64,000 bases of DNA from Bacteroidota bacterium (GTDB lineage: Bacteria; Bacteroidota; Bacteroidia; J057; JADKCL01): positions 16,017 to 80,016 of the forward strand of contig JADKCL010000027.1 of NCBI GenBank assembly GCA_016718825.1, read 5' to 3'. Positions 18,378 to 26,215 of this stretch are shown piece by piece (position 1 is the stretch's first letter; every line of letters starts with the position of its first letter). Below the pieces are notes generated by a model. It saw nothing but the letters and a program-made list of their open reading frames with translations. It did not search any database and was not told where the DNA came from. The translations under genes were made by a program, and so were the position numbers.

Positions 18378-19331
18378 ATGAAAAAGATTTTGATCACCCT
18401 CGCCCTCTTAATGCTATTGGTAAACACCCCCGGCATTGCCCAATCCGGCATGCCTGTTTGGCAACTTCCTGTAGCAAGCGGCACCACATTTCGCGTAGAT
18501 ATGGATGCGCAAACCCATTTTCCGCTTCGCAGACAAATCATGCTTTCCGAAGTGCCCGGTGGTGGCGGATTGCAAATCGCCGCCGCTGCTTCGGGACTTG
18601 TGCATTTGTTGCCCGAGCTGAGTATCATGGGTTTTTGCAATGATTCCTTTCCTCATCCCGACGAAGATTGTCCAGGTCCCAAATCCATGATTGTGGAGCA
18701 TGGCAATAATATCTTCACAATTTATAGCTACATGGACACAGCATCCTATGCCGCGTATGGCATCTATGATGGAACCACTGTCACTGCAGGCCAAATCTTG
18801 GGACAAGCACGGCAAGGAGGTGCCACAGGGCTCCGTAAAGCCCACTTCGAAGTCCTGCAACCCAATGATCCCAATTGGCTCAACAACCCTCTCAACGAGC
18901 TCGTGCGTAGCATCGTCACCGTACGCACACGCACAGGAACCTATCAATATGACAGCCAAAACAGGAGTCCCGTCTTCCAGATCGGTACACAGCAGCGTCA
19001 ATTGGTCGCTGGCGAAATCCTGAGTATCGCTGCCACCAAAATGGAATCCAACGTGGTGTCGTCGAAGGGTTATGAAATCCAATTGTTTCCCAATCCATTG
19101 ACGCAGGATGCGCCTTTGCAAATGCAATGGTCATCGCCGTCGGCAGCGATCCTTTCGGTCACTGTGCGCAATTTGCAAGGTGCAATTGTTGCGTTGCCAT
19201 TGACAGGCCATCGCCTTGAAGCGGGAATATCCATTGTGCCAATGGATCTCTCGGAGCTGTCGTCCGGGCTTTACATCCTTGAAGTAAACACGGGGGATTT
19301 CACGCATTCAACAAAAATTGCGGTGCGCTAA
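18378..19331 (+). CDS. Secreted degenerate M23 (LytM-like) domain protein with T9SS tail
   Basis: 317 aa from ATG 18378, chosen because the signal peptide (about residues 1-22) starts there. Residues about 65-165 follow the M23 peptidase pattern: VEHGN (108), then TIYSYM where active enzymes have TxYxHL, TAGQILGQARQGGATG, and KAHFEVL (155-160) where active enzymes have HLHFE. Two of the usual histidines are therefore replaced, so a binding role is likelier than cell-wall cleavage. The C-terminus has a T9SS sorting domain (FPNPLTQDAPLQM ... LSSGLYILEV). Confidence 0.75.
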   Translation: MKKILITLALLMLLVNTPGIAQSGMPVWQLPVASGTTFRVDMDAQTHFPLRRQIMLSEVPGGGGLQIAAAASGLVHLLPELSIMGFCNDSFPHPDEDCPGPKSMIVEHGNNIFTIYSYMDTASYAAYGIYDGTTVTAGQILGQARQGGATGLRKAHFEVLQPNDPNWLNNPLNELVRSIVTVRTRTGTYQYDSQNRSPVFQIGTQQRQLVAGEILSIAATKMESNVVSSKGYEIQLFPNPLTQDAPLQMQWSSPSAAILSVTVRNLQGAIVALPLTGHRLEAGISIVPMDLSELSSGLYILEVNTGDFTHSTKIAVR

Positions 19332-19351
19332 ATATTTCAGATGGCAATGTG

Positions 19352-19390
19352 AAATGCGGCCATCTCGGGTAATCCGGGGTGGCCGTGTTT
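19352..19390. terminator. Hairpin between convergent genes
   Basis: AAATGCGGCCA (19352-19362) pairs with TGGCCGTGTTT (19380-19390) over 11 bp including two G-U pairs, with a 17-base loop. T-rich sequence follows in each direction, so it can serve both the secreted M23-like gene and the LytTR regulator. Confidence 0.5.
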
Positions 19391-20144
19391 ATGACCCGGA
19401 AAGCCGTTCCAATAATTCAGCTTTCCGATGCCGCGAAACAGCAACTTGTGCGCCATCGGTCATTACGACGTAGCCACCTTCGCCTTTTACGTATGAAGCC
19501 ACATAGGCCATATTCACAAGGTGGGACTGATGCACACGGAAAAAATCGTAATCCTGCAGCATTGCTTCATACTCCTTGATGGTTCTACTGACCAAAGTCG
19601 GAGGATCGGATTTGAAATAAAAACGGGTGTAGTTGTTCTCTCCTTCGAGGCGCAGGATGTTTTTCACTTCGACCATTTTGAGTGCATCGACACTTGCCAA
19701 TGCAATCCGTTTATTTCCATTTTCCGGCGTGCCCAAATTGGAAATGAGGTTGCGAATCTTCAACAGATTGTCCTTGGCTTCGGTTTTGCGGCTTGCCTTG
19801 TCTACCGCCTGACACAACTCCCCGATGTCGATCGGTTTCATGATATAGTCTACCGCATTGAATTTGATCGCTTTGATCGCGTAGTGCGTATAAGCCGTTA
19901 CAAATATGATGTTTACATCCAAACCTTGCAGGCCGGCAAGCAGGTCAAAGCCTGTGCCATCCTGAAGTTCGACATCCAAAAAGATCAATTCCGGCCTGGT
20001 TTGTCGCACGATTCGCAATCCCTCCGCAACACTTTCGGCTTCGGCCACAATTTCCAATTGCGGGCAATAGTTGGCGATCAATAGGCGCAAGTTTTGACGG
20101 TTGTCAGGCTCATCTTCGATCACGACACAACGTACCTTTTCCAT
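19389..20144 (-). CDS. LytTR-family response regulator
   Basis: 251 aa. A receiver domain (residues about 4-120) has the acidic pair in VIEDEPD, phospho-acceptor Asp57 in IFLDVEL, Thr in VTAYT and Lys in MKPID. A LytTR DNA-binding domain fills about 145-248 (LRLEGENNYTRFYF ... FFRVHQSHLVNMAYV). It is encoded 14 bases after the histidine kinase and should be its partner. LytTR regulators bind direct repeats; no target site was identified. Confidence 0.93.
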   Translation of the reverse strand: MEKVRCVVIEDEPDNRQNLRLLIANYCPQLEIVAEAESVAEGLRIVRQTRPELIFLDVELQDGTGFDLLAGLQGLDVNIIFVTAYTHYAIKAIKFNAVDYIMKPIDIGELCQAVDKASRKTEAKDNLLKIRNLISNLGTPENGNKRIALASVDALKMVEVKNILRLEGENNYTRFYFKSDPPTLVSRTIKEYEAMLQDYDFFRVHQSHLVNMAYVASYVKGEGGYVVMTDGAQVAVSRHRKAELLERLSGS

Positions 20145-20158
20145 ATTGGCAATTGGGA

Positions 20159-22486
20159 TTACATGAATTGGATTGGAATTCTAATTTCGACGAGGGTTCC
20201 CGTCGCATTCCCATCGGCATCGGAGAGGTCCAGAATTTTGAACCGATCCGACCTTACAGGCTGGAGCAGGAGCAACCGCTCCTGCGTGATTTGATTGCCC
20301 ATGCTTTTGTGGCCATCGTCGGGGTGGAGATTGCGCTTTTTTGCACCCAACCTGCCAACGCCATTGTCTTGTATGGTGCAAAGAAGCTCATCGCCAACCT
20401 TGCGGAATTGCAAATGCAATAAACCCTCCGTTTGCTTGGGTGCAAGTCCGTGCTTGACAGCGTTTTCCACGATTGGCTGCAGCAAGAGCGTCGGGAATGC
20501 TATATCGTCCGCTTCGATTTGTGGATCCAGCTCAATTTCATAACGAAACTTGAACCGCAGGGCCTCAAGATCGATGTACAACTTGAGGGCATCAATTTCG
20601 TCTTGCAACGTCGAGTCTTCTGCGCCAGATCTTTCCAGGGTAATTCGAAGTAGCTGGGCAAACTTTGAAAGGTAGAGATTGGCTTCGCGGATGGCACTTG
20701 TATTGATCAATAATTGAACGGATCCGAGCGCATTGAAAATAAAATGCGGGTTCATCTGCGCACGCAAAGCTGTCATGCGCATCTCGGCCAATTTGCGATG
20801 CAGTTGCGTCCTGCGCCGTTTGAGATTGATCCAATAAATGCCGATGCCAAATCCCAAGGTAAGTACCAATGCCGTTACGAGTAAGTTGCGTTGCGCAGCA
20901 AGTTTGGCACCTGCTTCCTGCGCGCGTTCCGCCTCTTTGGCCTGCAATGCTTCATTCTGTCGCGCAATTTCCAAGGCATGTTGCTTCTTTTCTGACCAGA
21001 ATTTTGCCTCCAAGGCCAACAACTGGGAGTTGGCGGAAATTACAAGCATGCTGTCTTGCCATCTGCTCGCTGTTCTTTGGTCCGTCAGCGCGGATAGATA
21101 ATCACCCAGGGCTTCATGGCATTGGCTGCGCAGTGCATACGTCTCCCGCATGCCGCCGGCATTGCGAATTTGTGCGTACCAATGACCAGCAGAATCCAAT
21201 GCCGCCAAGGCGTTGGTATGTTGACGGAGTGCAAGCATTTGTTTCGCCTTCTGAAAATGGCAGTCCGCGATTTGTAATTCATTTTTGCTGCGGCGTGCCG
21301 CCGAAAAGGCAAGTTCCAAATAGTGATTTGCCGAGTCAACCTGACCCATTGCTTGATTGCAAAGCCCCAACCCCAGATAGTTGCTGTACAAATCCCCGGG
21401 AGAAGCGGCCTTCAACTCCAGGCGAATCGCTTGCTTGTATTTTGCTGCTGCGAGCAGAAAATTGCCCGCCTCGCGATCCAAACTTGCAAGGTTGGATAGG
21501 GCTCCCGCCGCAACCGGGTAATTTTCGATACTGTCTGCCAAGCGATATGCTTCGGCAAAATACGCTTGAGCGGTAGACTTGCGCCCCAATGTCTTGAATG
21601 CCAGTCCGATAGTATTGTTGATGTTGGCAATTTTTTTGTGCCATTTCAATTGTTGGAAGCATTCGCCTGCAATGAGGTAGTGATCGATGGCTTCCTGAAA
21701 ATTGCCCAGTTTATTTTCCAGAATGCCGATGCCATCATGAATTTCGCCTTTCAATCCTATTTCGTCCGAACCTTTCAGGTATTCAAGTGCTTGGAGATAA
21801 GGCTGTCGCGCCTCGTAACTTAGCCCGAGATCGCGGTAAAAGAAGCCAAGATTGGCATGCACTCTGGCGAGATTTGCACTGTCATGCAGCGCGATGAAAC
21901 CTTGGTTTGCGATTTCTGAATATTTTCCAACGCTATCAGGTTCGCCCATTTGAAAGAAGACCATCGCAACGCTTCCCGCCGCCTGTGCAGCAATCAGTTG
22001 TTGGCCCGCCCGCTGGGCAAGGAGCAAGGACTTCTTGAGGTATTTTGCGGCCTCTTTGTTCTTGAATCCAACTTGGCAGACAGACCCAAGATTCAAAAGG
22101 CAACGCGTGACTTCTATTGTATCATTTTTGCCACTCCAATATCTGATCGCCTCCAAATAGCGCTGCTCGGCAGCTTCCAAGTCACCCAGCATCCACTTCA
22201 ATGCACCTTGCGACATGTTGCAGCGTTGTTGCCTGTCCTTGTCTCCAGAGAGCTTTGCCGCACGCATTGCCTGTGTCAGTGCTGTTTGCGAGGAGTCCAA
22301 GTTGCTTTTACGGTAATGTTTGGAGAGTTCCAGCCACCGGTCACTGGATTCGGCAGGGGAGGAGGCATGCATCGCCAGGTTCCGCAGCGAATCCGCGCGC
22401 AGATCAACCGCACTTTGGGATATCCCCCAAACATTGAAGCTCATCAGCAGCACTAGACTAGCAAAATTTCTGAACCGTTGAAACAT
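20159..22486 (-). CDS. LytS-type sensor histidine kinase with TPR sensor region
   Basis: 775 aa. A signal peptide is followed by about 450 residues of tetratricopeptide repeats (for example ANLGFFYRDLGLSYEARQPYL and NTIGLAFKTLGRKSTAQAYF), a coiled coil, one membrane helix (LVTALVLTLGFGIGIYWI) and a His_kinase/HATPase pair. The phospho-acceptor His lies in MNPHFIFNAL near residue 580, with the N-box VENAVKHG and G-box DNGVG. The TPR region would face the periplasm. It is transcribed with the LytTR regulator downstream. Confidence 0.93.
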   Translation of the reverse strand: MFQRFRNFASLVLLMSFNVWGISQSAVDLRADSLRNLAMHASSPAESSDRWLELSKHYRKSNLDSSQTALTQAMRAAKLSGDKDRQQRCNMSQGALKWMLGDLEAAEQRYLEAIRYWSGKNDTIEVTRCLLNLGSVCQVGFKNKEAAKYLKKSLLLAQRAGQQLIAAQAAGSVAMVFFQMGEPDSVGKYSEIANQGFIALHDSANLARVHANLGFFYRDLGLSYEARQPYLQALEYLKGSDEIGLKGEIHDGIGILENKLGNFQEAIDHYLIAGECFQQLKWHKKIANINNTIGLAFKTLGRKSTAQAYFAEAYRLADSIENYPVAAGALSNLASLDREAGNFLLAAAKYKQAIRLELKAASPGDLYSNYLGLGLCNQAMGQVDSANHYLELAFSAARRSKNELQIADCHFQKAKQMLALRQHTNALAALDSAGHWYAQIRNAGGMRETYALRSQCHEALGDYLSALTDQRTASRWQDSMLVISANSQLLALEAKFWSEKKQHALEIARQNEALQAKEAERAQEAGAKLAAQRNLLVTALVLTLGFGIGIYWINLKRRRTQLHRKLAEMRMTALRAQMNPHFIFNALGSVQLLINTSAIREANLYLSKFAQLLRITLERSGAEDSTLQDEIDALKLYIDLEALRFKFRYEIELDPQIEADDIAFPTLLLQPIVENAVKHGLAPKQTEGLLHLQFRKVGDELLCTIQDNGVGRLGAKKRNLHPDDGHKSMGNQITQERLLLLQPVRSDRFKILDLSDADGNATGTLVEIRIPIQFM

Positions 22487-22604
22487 GCGGCAATGATTTG
22501 GACAGGAAGTTACGCATTCAAGGATTCTGAAAATGGCATTACCGGGAATTGAATTAGGGATTGGTAGCTTTGAATGAGGGCTTGGGGGCAGTTTGTCCGG
22601 GGAG

Positions 22605-22751
22605 GAGCAGAATTTTCAGAATCTTTAGATCAGCGAAGCTAATTTCCAGAAAGCGGGATGATGTTGAATTTGTTGGTCTCGTGTGAATTCAGCACCAACA
22701 TTGATTCTGCCAATTCTGAGAAACGCAAGTTCAGCGAAGCTAATTCTGCTC
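22605..22751. repeat. Palindromic repeat R2, paired copies
   Basis: GAGCAGAATT at 22605-22614 is mirrored by AATTCTGCTC at 22742-22751. Both arms contain CAGAAT-type blocks, a CAGCGAAGCTAATT block and a TTGAATT block near the centre. The inner end abuts the A-run of the hairpin element at 22752. The 118 bases before the repeat, back to the kinase start, hold nothing recognisable. Confidence 0.6.
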
Positions 22752-22874
22752 AAAAAAAATTAGGGCGCTCAATCCTATCGGAGAACAGCCCTAACCCTTG
22801 CTCTTGCTTGAAACAAAGATGGGGCAACATTCAGGGATGCACAAGGCCAATCTTACGGGCTTCTTACGTGGCTT
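22752..22874 (-). ncRNA. R1 element copy A: promoter and short terminated RNA (truncated upstream)
   Basis: Read on the minus strand, two GTAAGA boxes (22862-22867 and 22851-22856) precede CTTG (22842-22845), a 20-base spacer and CATCTTTG (22814-22821), a Bacteroidota-type promoter. About 57 bases of predicted transcript follow and end in a stem TTAGGGC/GCCCTAA (22788-22794 with 22760-22766) and eight Us (22752-22759). The third GTAAGA box seen in copies B-E is missing, so this copy is cut near 22874. Nothing recognisable lies at 22875-23044. Confidence 0.55.
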
Positions 22875-23044
22875 TTAAGATTCTTGCTTTGGCTGGAGTT
22901 CCGCTTTACAGGCTTGCATGGGAATTGTAAAAAAAATCTGGACTTGCTAACGAAGCTCTTGACAATATGAGGGTGCCAAGGCCAAAACTCTAAAGAGCTC
23001 CCCTACCCACCGGGCAGAAGTAATTCATAATCATGACAATTCAT

Positions 23045-23917
23045 TTATTCATAATATTCCAATTCTCGCTCCACAATAAAACTTGGAATTTGATTTATAA
23101 AGATCGTCTTTCTTATCCAATTTCCCTTTTCATCAAATTCATATTTGAAGGTCCTTTTCAATTCTAATATTCCGTTAGGGCCATAATCACATTCAGAAAC
23201 CATATTGCCGTTGTCATATTCGTAAGTATATTTGCCACTTTCTTCAGCAACGAAGGCGAATTTTTCAACTGTTATATTGGCTTCGATTTTATTTCCGACA
23301 TTATCATATTTGTAATTATACTTACTCTCTCGAGCACCAATCGAGTTAAAAATTGTGGACTCAATCACATTTCCACTTTCGTCAAAATTATTAACAATTT
23401 TACCGAAAATATTTCCATTCCCATCGTAATTTAAAATCTCAACTAGATTTCCACTTTCATTGAACTTACGAGTGGTTTTTAGTGGCCGAGTTCCATCCGT
23501 AAGATATTGGATGCTTTCGATACCATTTCCATTTGTGTCAAATTTAGTCGTCGTCTTCAATAATTGCTTTCCATTTGAATCATACCAAATCGTTTCAACT
23601 TGATTTCCTAAAGAATCGTACTCCATCTTGCCCTTTGTCACAAGATTACCATCAGAACCGTAACTGCTAGATTCAATCATTTTGCCTTCAGGATTAAATT
23701 CATCATAATGATCGGTGGATTCATACGGATTTTCCCAACGCCTTTCACCAGGAGTTATTTTGCCAAAGTTATCGATAGCACTAAAACTCATTTCTCGAAT
23801 GGACTTTACCTTACCATGAGGAGCTATGCTTACTAAGTCATTATCGGGGCCTTTTTTAGAGGAACACCCCAAAAATACCAATGCCAGCATTATTGCAAAC
23901 AATACAAATCGCTTCAT
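23045..23917 (-). CDS. Lipoprotein with YD/RHS-like repeats
   Basis: 290 aa from ATG 23917. A lipoprotein signal ends in LVFLGCSSKK. The mature part consists of repeats of the form 'YDxxGNxxExxxYDSNGKxLxKTTxKFD', resembling the YD/toxin-repeat strands of wall-associated proteins, so an extracellular beta-solenoid or sheet is likely. The gene is visibly more AT-rich than its neighbours and sits between two R1/R2 repeat blocks, which hints at acquisition by transfer. Function unknown. Confidence 0.75.
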   Translation of the reverse strand: MKRFVLFAIMLALVFLGCSSKKGPDNDLVSIAPHGKVKSIREMSFSAIDNFGKITPGERRWENPYESTDHYDEFNPEGKMIESSSYGSDGNLVTKGKMEYDSLGNQVETIWYDSNGKQLLKTTTKFDTNGNGIESIQYLTDGTRPLKTTRKFNESGNLVEILNYDGNGNIFGKIVNNFDESGNVIESTIFNSIGARESKYNYKYDNVGNKIEANITVEKFAFVAEESGKYTYEYDNGNMVSECDYGPNGILELKRTFKYEFDEKGNWIRKTIFINQIPSFIVERELEYYE

Positions 23918-23962
23918 TTTTTTCACTTTTCCAATGCTAAAAATAATCATAAAGACAAACAT

Positions 23963-24340
23963 TCCAAGCTACGACCCAATTAGCTATAAGCAAAAAATCT
24001 CAGCGAAGAAACGACAGTACTTCGATCTCCTTGGCGTTGAGGTAAAGCCAATGTCGATTTACGAATGGGTTTTGCAGCACAGTGAATTGGGAAGCACTTT
24101 CAAAAATGTCTGAAGATCCACATTTCTTGCCCCGCGAACCGCATACCGCAGCCATTCACATACGCCGACAGTAAACTTATGACCTCCATTCGACAGGCAA
24201 ACAATAGCATTCTCCTTATATAGATACGTGTATTTTCCGATTCCATTTTAGGACAGCTAAATGCCTTACATGAATTGCCTTTCTCTGAACCTGCGGAATC
24301 AAAACTCCTGAGGCATTGCGATGCGATGAAACATGGACTT
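23963..24340. other. Gene-poor AT-rich spacer
   Basis: No convincing gene. The short plus-strand frame ending at 24113 (..RQYFDLLGVEVKPMSIYEW..) could be the tail of a decayed gene, but it starts antisense to the lipoprotein and has no homology I recognise. Confidence 0.4.
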
Positions 24341-24416
24341 CAATTCTGGAAATTCAGCACCAATACTGATTCTGCCAATTCTGAGAAACGCAAGTTCAGC
24401 GAAGCTAATTCTGCTC
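24341..24416. repeat. Palindromic repeat R2, single copy
   Basis: One arm of the R2 repeat in reverse orientation, ending in AATTCTGCTC at 24407-24416, directly against the A-run of hairpin copy B. It shares GATTCTGCCAATTCTGAG and the GAAACGCAAGTTCAGCGAAG block with copy A. Confidence 0.55.
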
Positions 24417-24599
24417 AAAAAAAAATTAGGGCGCTCAATCCTATCGGAGAACAGCCCTAACCCTTGCTCTTGCTTGAAACAAAAATGGGTTAACATTTCA
24501 CGCTGCACAAGGCCGATCTTACGGGCTTCTTACGTGGCTTGAATGCATTTTTCTGTTCCCAAATGAATTCTAAATCGTTTTGCCTTGGAATTTTCTTAC
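24417..24599 (-). ncRNA. R1 element copy B: promoter and short terminated RNA
   Basis: Minus strand: GTAAGA boxes at 24594-24599, 24528-24533 and 24517-24522, CTTG (24508-24511), 20-base spacer, CATTTTTG (24480-24487), then stem GCCCTAA/TTAGGGC (24454-24460 with 24426-24432) and a nine-base U-tract (24417-24425). The spacer sequence differs from copy A while its length is the same. Bases 24600-24821, up to the CsbD-like gene, contain nothing else I can name. Confidence 0.6.
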
Positions 24600-24821
24600 G
24601 TCAAAAGAGAGAAATCATACGCAAAAAAGCCTGATTTTCATTTGTGACGTGGCCCATTTTTCCGAAATGAACCTCCCTTCGTCCTTCGCAGGCCAAGGAG
24701 CCCACCAACTTGAGTTTGACTCAATACCGCAAAATATACAAACAACAGACAGCAAGGTGTAAGGCAAGGCGTTGCAGTCCTGCGGAGTATTGCAAGGTTA
24801 AAATGCGAATTCAACAAAGGG

Positions 24822-25040
24822 ATGATGGAAACTTCGAAAAAAAGAAACTGGGTCCAGCAAATGGACATGATCAAGGAGCTCTACCCGAGCATCACAGATG
24901 AGGACCTGAAATGTGAGCCTGGAAACGAGGCTGCGACGCTCAAACGTGTAGCGGCCAAGGTGAGGCTCACCGACGAAGCGCTTCACGCGATCTTGGGCGA
25001 CTTGATCCCCGGCGAAGATTTGACAAAGCCGGTCACCTGA
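24822..25040 (+). CDS. Small CsbD-like stress protein
   Basis: 72 aa. The pattern NWVQQMDMIKELYPSITDEDL, then EPGNEAATLKRVAAKV, follows the CsbD-like layout common in Bacteroidota (NWxxxxxxLxxxYPxLTDxDLxYxxGKExELLxRL). These small helical proteins are often induced by general stress and their biochemical role is unclear. The start may be the first or second of two adjacent Met codons. Confidence 0.6.
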   Translation: MMETSKKRNWVQQMDMIKELYPSITDEDLKCEPGNEAATLKRVAAKVRLTDEALHAILGDLIPGEDLTKPVT

Positions 25041-25175
25041 GCCACGGTTTGCCGGACCCGTTGCTCAACATAAGTGCTTGATGCAACTTATTCGAGCCGA
25101 ATTACAAGGCAAGTTTGCTGCATTTACAACAGCTTTCGACATCCTGTCATCACAAGAATATAACGTGAATTGAAT

Positions 25176-25436
25176 ATGAAAAAGCCCACCAAAGGAAAGA
25201 AAACGCCATCCACAAAAACCCCTGCGACCGAAAAGGTTACCAAGGAACCAGTTTTTACGCCACCCGCAAAGCCGGCGGTGAAGGAACAAAAGGGACCTGA
25301 CAAGCGCGATGAAGAGGTCGTAAAGGATGGCAGCGAATTTGATGTCATTCCCACCGAAGAAATGCCTGCCACGCCACATGAACACGGTGTCAGCGCGCCA
25401 TCGACAGAGGGCGGCGGAGCGGTGTCGATTAGCTAG
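25176..25436 (+). CDS. Small Lys/Pro-rich disordered protein
   Basis: 86 aa from ATG 25176 (an in-frame TTG lies two codons upstream). The N-terminal half is rich in Lys, Thr and Pro (KKPTKGKKTPSTKTPATEKV), the C-terminal half in Glu, Gly and Pro. It is probably intrinsically disordered with no signal peptide. A strong terminator follows 20 bases after its stop, which supports it being a transcribed gene. Confidence 0.5.
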   Translation: MKKPTKGKKTPSTKTPATEKVTKEPVFTPPAKPAVKEQKGPDKRDEEVVKDGSEFDVIPTEEMPATPHEHGVSAPSTEGGGAVSIS

Positions 25437-25456
25437 GCCCAATTATAGAACCTCAT

Positions 25457-25495
25457 AAGCACACGTAGGCTCCGACGCCGCACGTGTGCTTTTTG
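25457..25495 (+). terminator. Rho-independent terminator
   Basis: A perfect 10-bp stem, AAGCACACGT (25457-25466) and ACGTGTGCTT (25482-25491), with a 15-base loop, continues directly into TTTT. It ends the transcript of the Lys/Pro-rich small gene. Confidence 0.85.
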
Positions 25496-25580
25496 TTTGG
25501 TAAAATCTCCAGGATGCGTCGGAAACAAGCTGCTGCAAATCGATTGCCCTTCCGACGCGCGCTCGCACACAAACTCAAAA

Positions 25581-25627
25581 TGGTTCCTCTTCCCGGATTC
25601 GAACCGGGACGCCCGGTTTCCCGGGTA
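25581..25627 (-). other. tRNA-like 3' fragment (T-arm, CCA end and long variable arm)
   Basis: On the minus strand the segment reads as the last part of a class II tRNA: a variable hairpin CCCGG-GAAA-CCGGG, a T-arm CCCGG-TTCGAAT-CCGGG, an acceptor strand AAGAGGA, a discriminator A and an encoded CCA. No matching 5' acceptor strand (TCCTCTT) or D-arm can be found upstream, so I do not call a complete tRNA. Confidence 0.4.
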
Positions 25628-25834
25628 GTCAGGCTGTAAATACGCTTCCCTACTGACGCGATTGCGTGGTTCGGTGCACTGTAAACTCTATCCATCCATC
25701 CGCAAAGGTTGGACGGCATCTTCCCGACATGACGTGGTCCCAATTTTACCACCGCACTGCCTTTTATGCTAAAGAGGCTCAAGAAATCGGAAAACAAGCG
25801 GCAAAAAGCGGGCAAACAATGGGGCATGTCAATG

Positions 25835-25851
25835 CCGGGATTCGAACCCGG
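25835..25851 (-). other. tRNA-like T-arm
   Basis: A perfect T-arm, CCGGG-TTCGAAT-CCCGG, on the minus strand. The next bases (CATTGACA) would be an acceptor strand, but no complementary 5' strand or normal anticodon arm is visible upstream. Bases 25628-25834 and 25852-26125 otherwise show no gene. Confidence 0.35.
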
Positions 25852-26125
25852 GATAAGGCCTTGGCCTCACCACCTCCCCGATCAGGCGACGAAGTATGTC
25901 TGCCCTACGGCACGCTGTTGCTTTCCAATAAGTTTTAAAATGCAACCCGGGCAATGGCCACTGTTTCCTTTTTTTCTTGGAACGAAGTAAGAAACAGCTA
26001 CGGCACCGGATGCAGTATGAAATTTTATGCTTGAAGACTGAATTTGCGATTGAATTTCATAAACTTTTGCTAAAAGTTGAACCCGTGCAAAGCGTAATGC
26101 TGAACACGATGCAAAGCAAAATCCA

Positions 26126-26163
26126 TACTGCGCAACGTATTTGCGCAGTAGAAAATAATTTTG
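26126..26163 (+). promoter_or_regulatory. Inverted-repeat operator and promoter of the WYL regulator
   Basis: TACTGCGCAA (26126-26135) and TTGCGCAGTA (26141-26150) form a perfect 10-bp inverted repeat with a 5-base spacer. Six bases further is TAATTTTG (26156-26163), an exact match to the Bacteroidota -7 consensus TAnnTTTG. The palindrome covers the region between the -33 and -7 boxes, where a repressor would block transcription of the gene starting at 26216. Confidence 0.6.
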
Positions 26164-26215
26164 CAGCTTTGTCAAATAATTTCTTAATCAGCTGTTTTTC
26201 AATACGATAAATTTC

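Noticed and set aside
24299..24508. Small minus-strand ORFs across R1 copies (for example 24299-24508 and 34454-34684)
   Set aside because: The reading frame is interrupted by the poly-A/U tract and hairpin. Substitutions preserve base pairing, not codons.
25453..25827. 124-aa minus-strand ORF containing GRPGSNPGRGT
   Set aside because: This peptide string is the usual translation of a tRNA T-arm region and not a protein.
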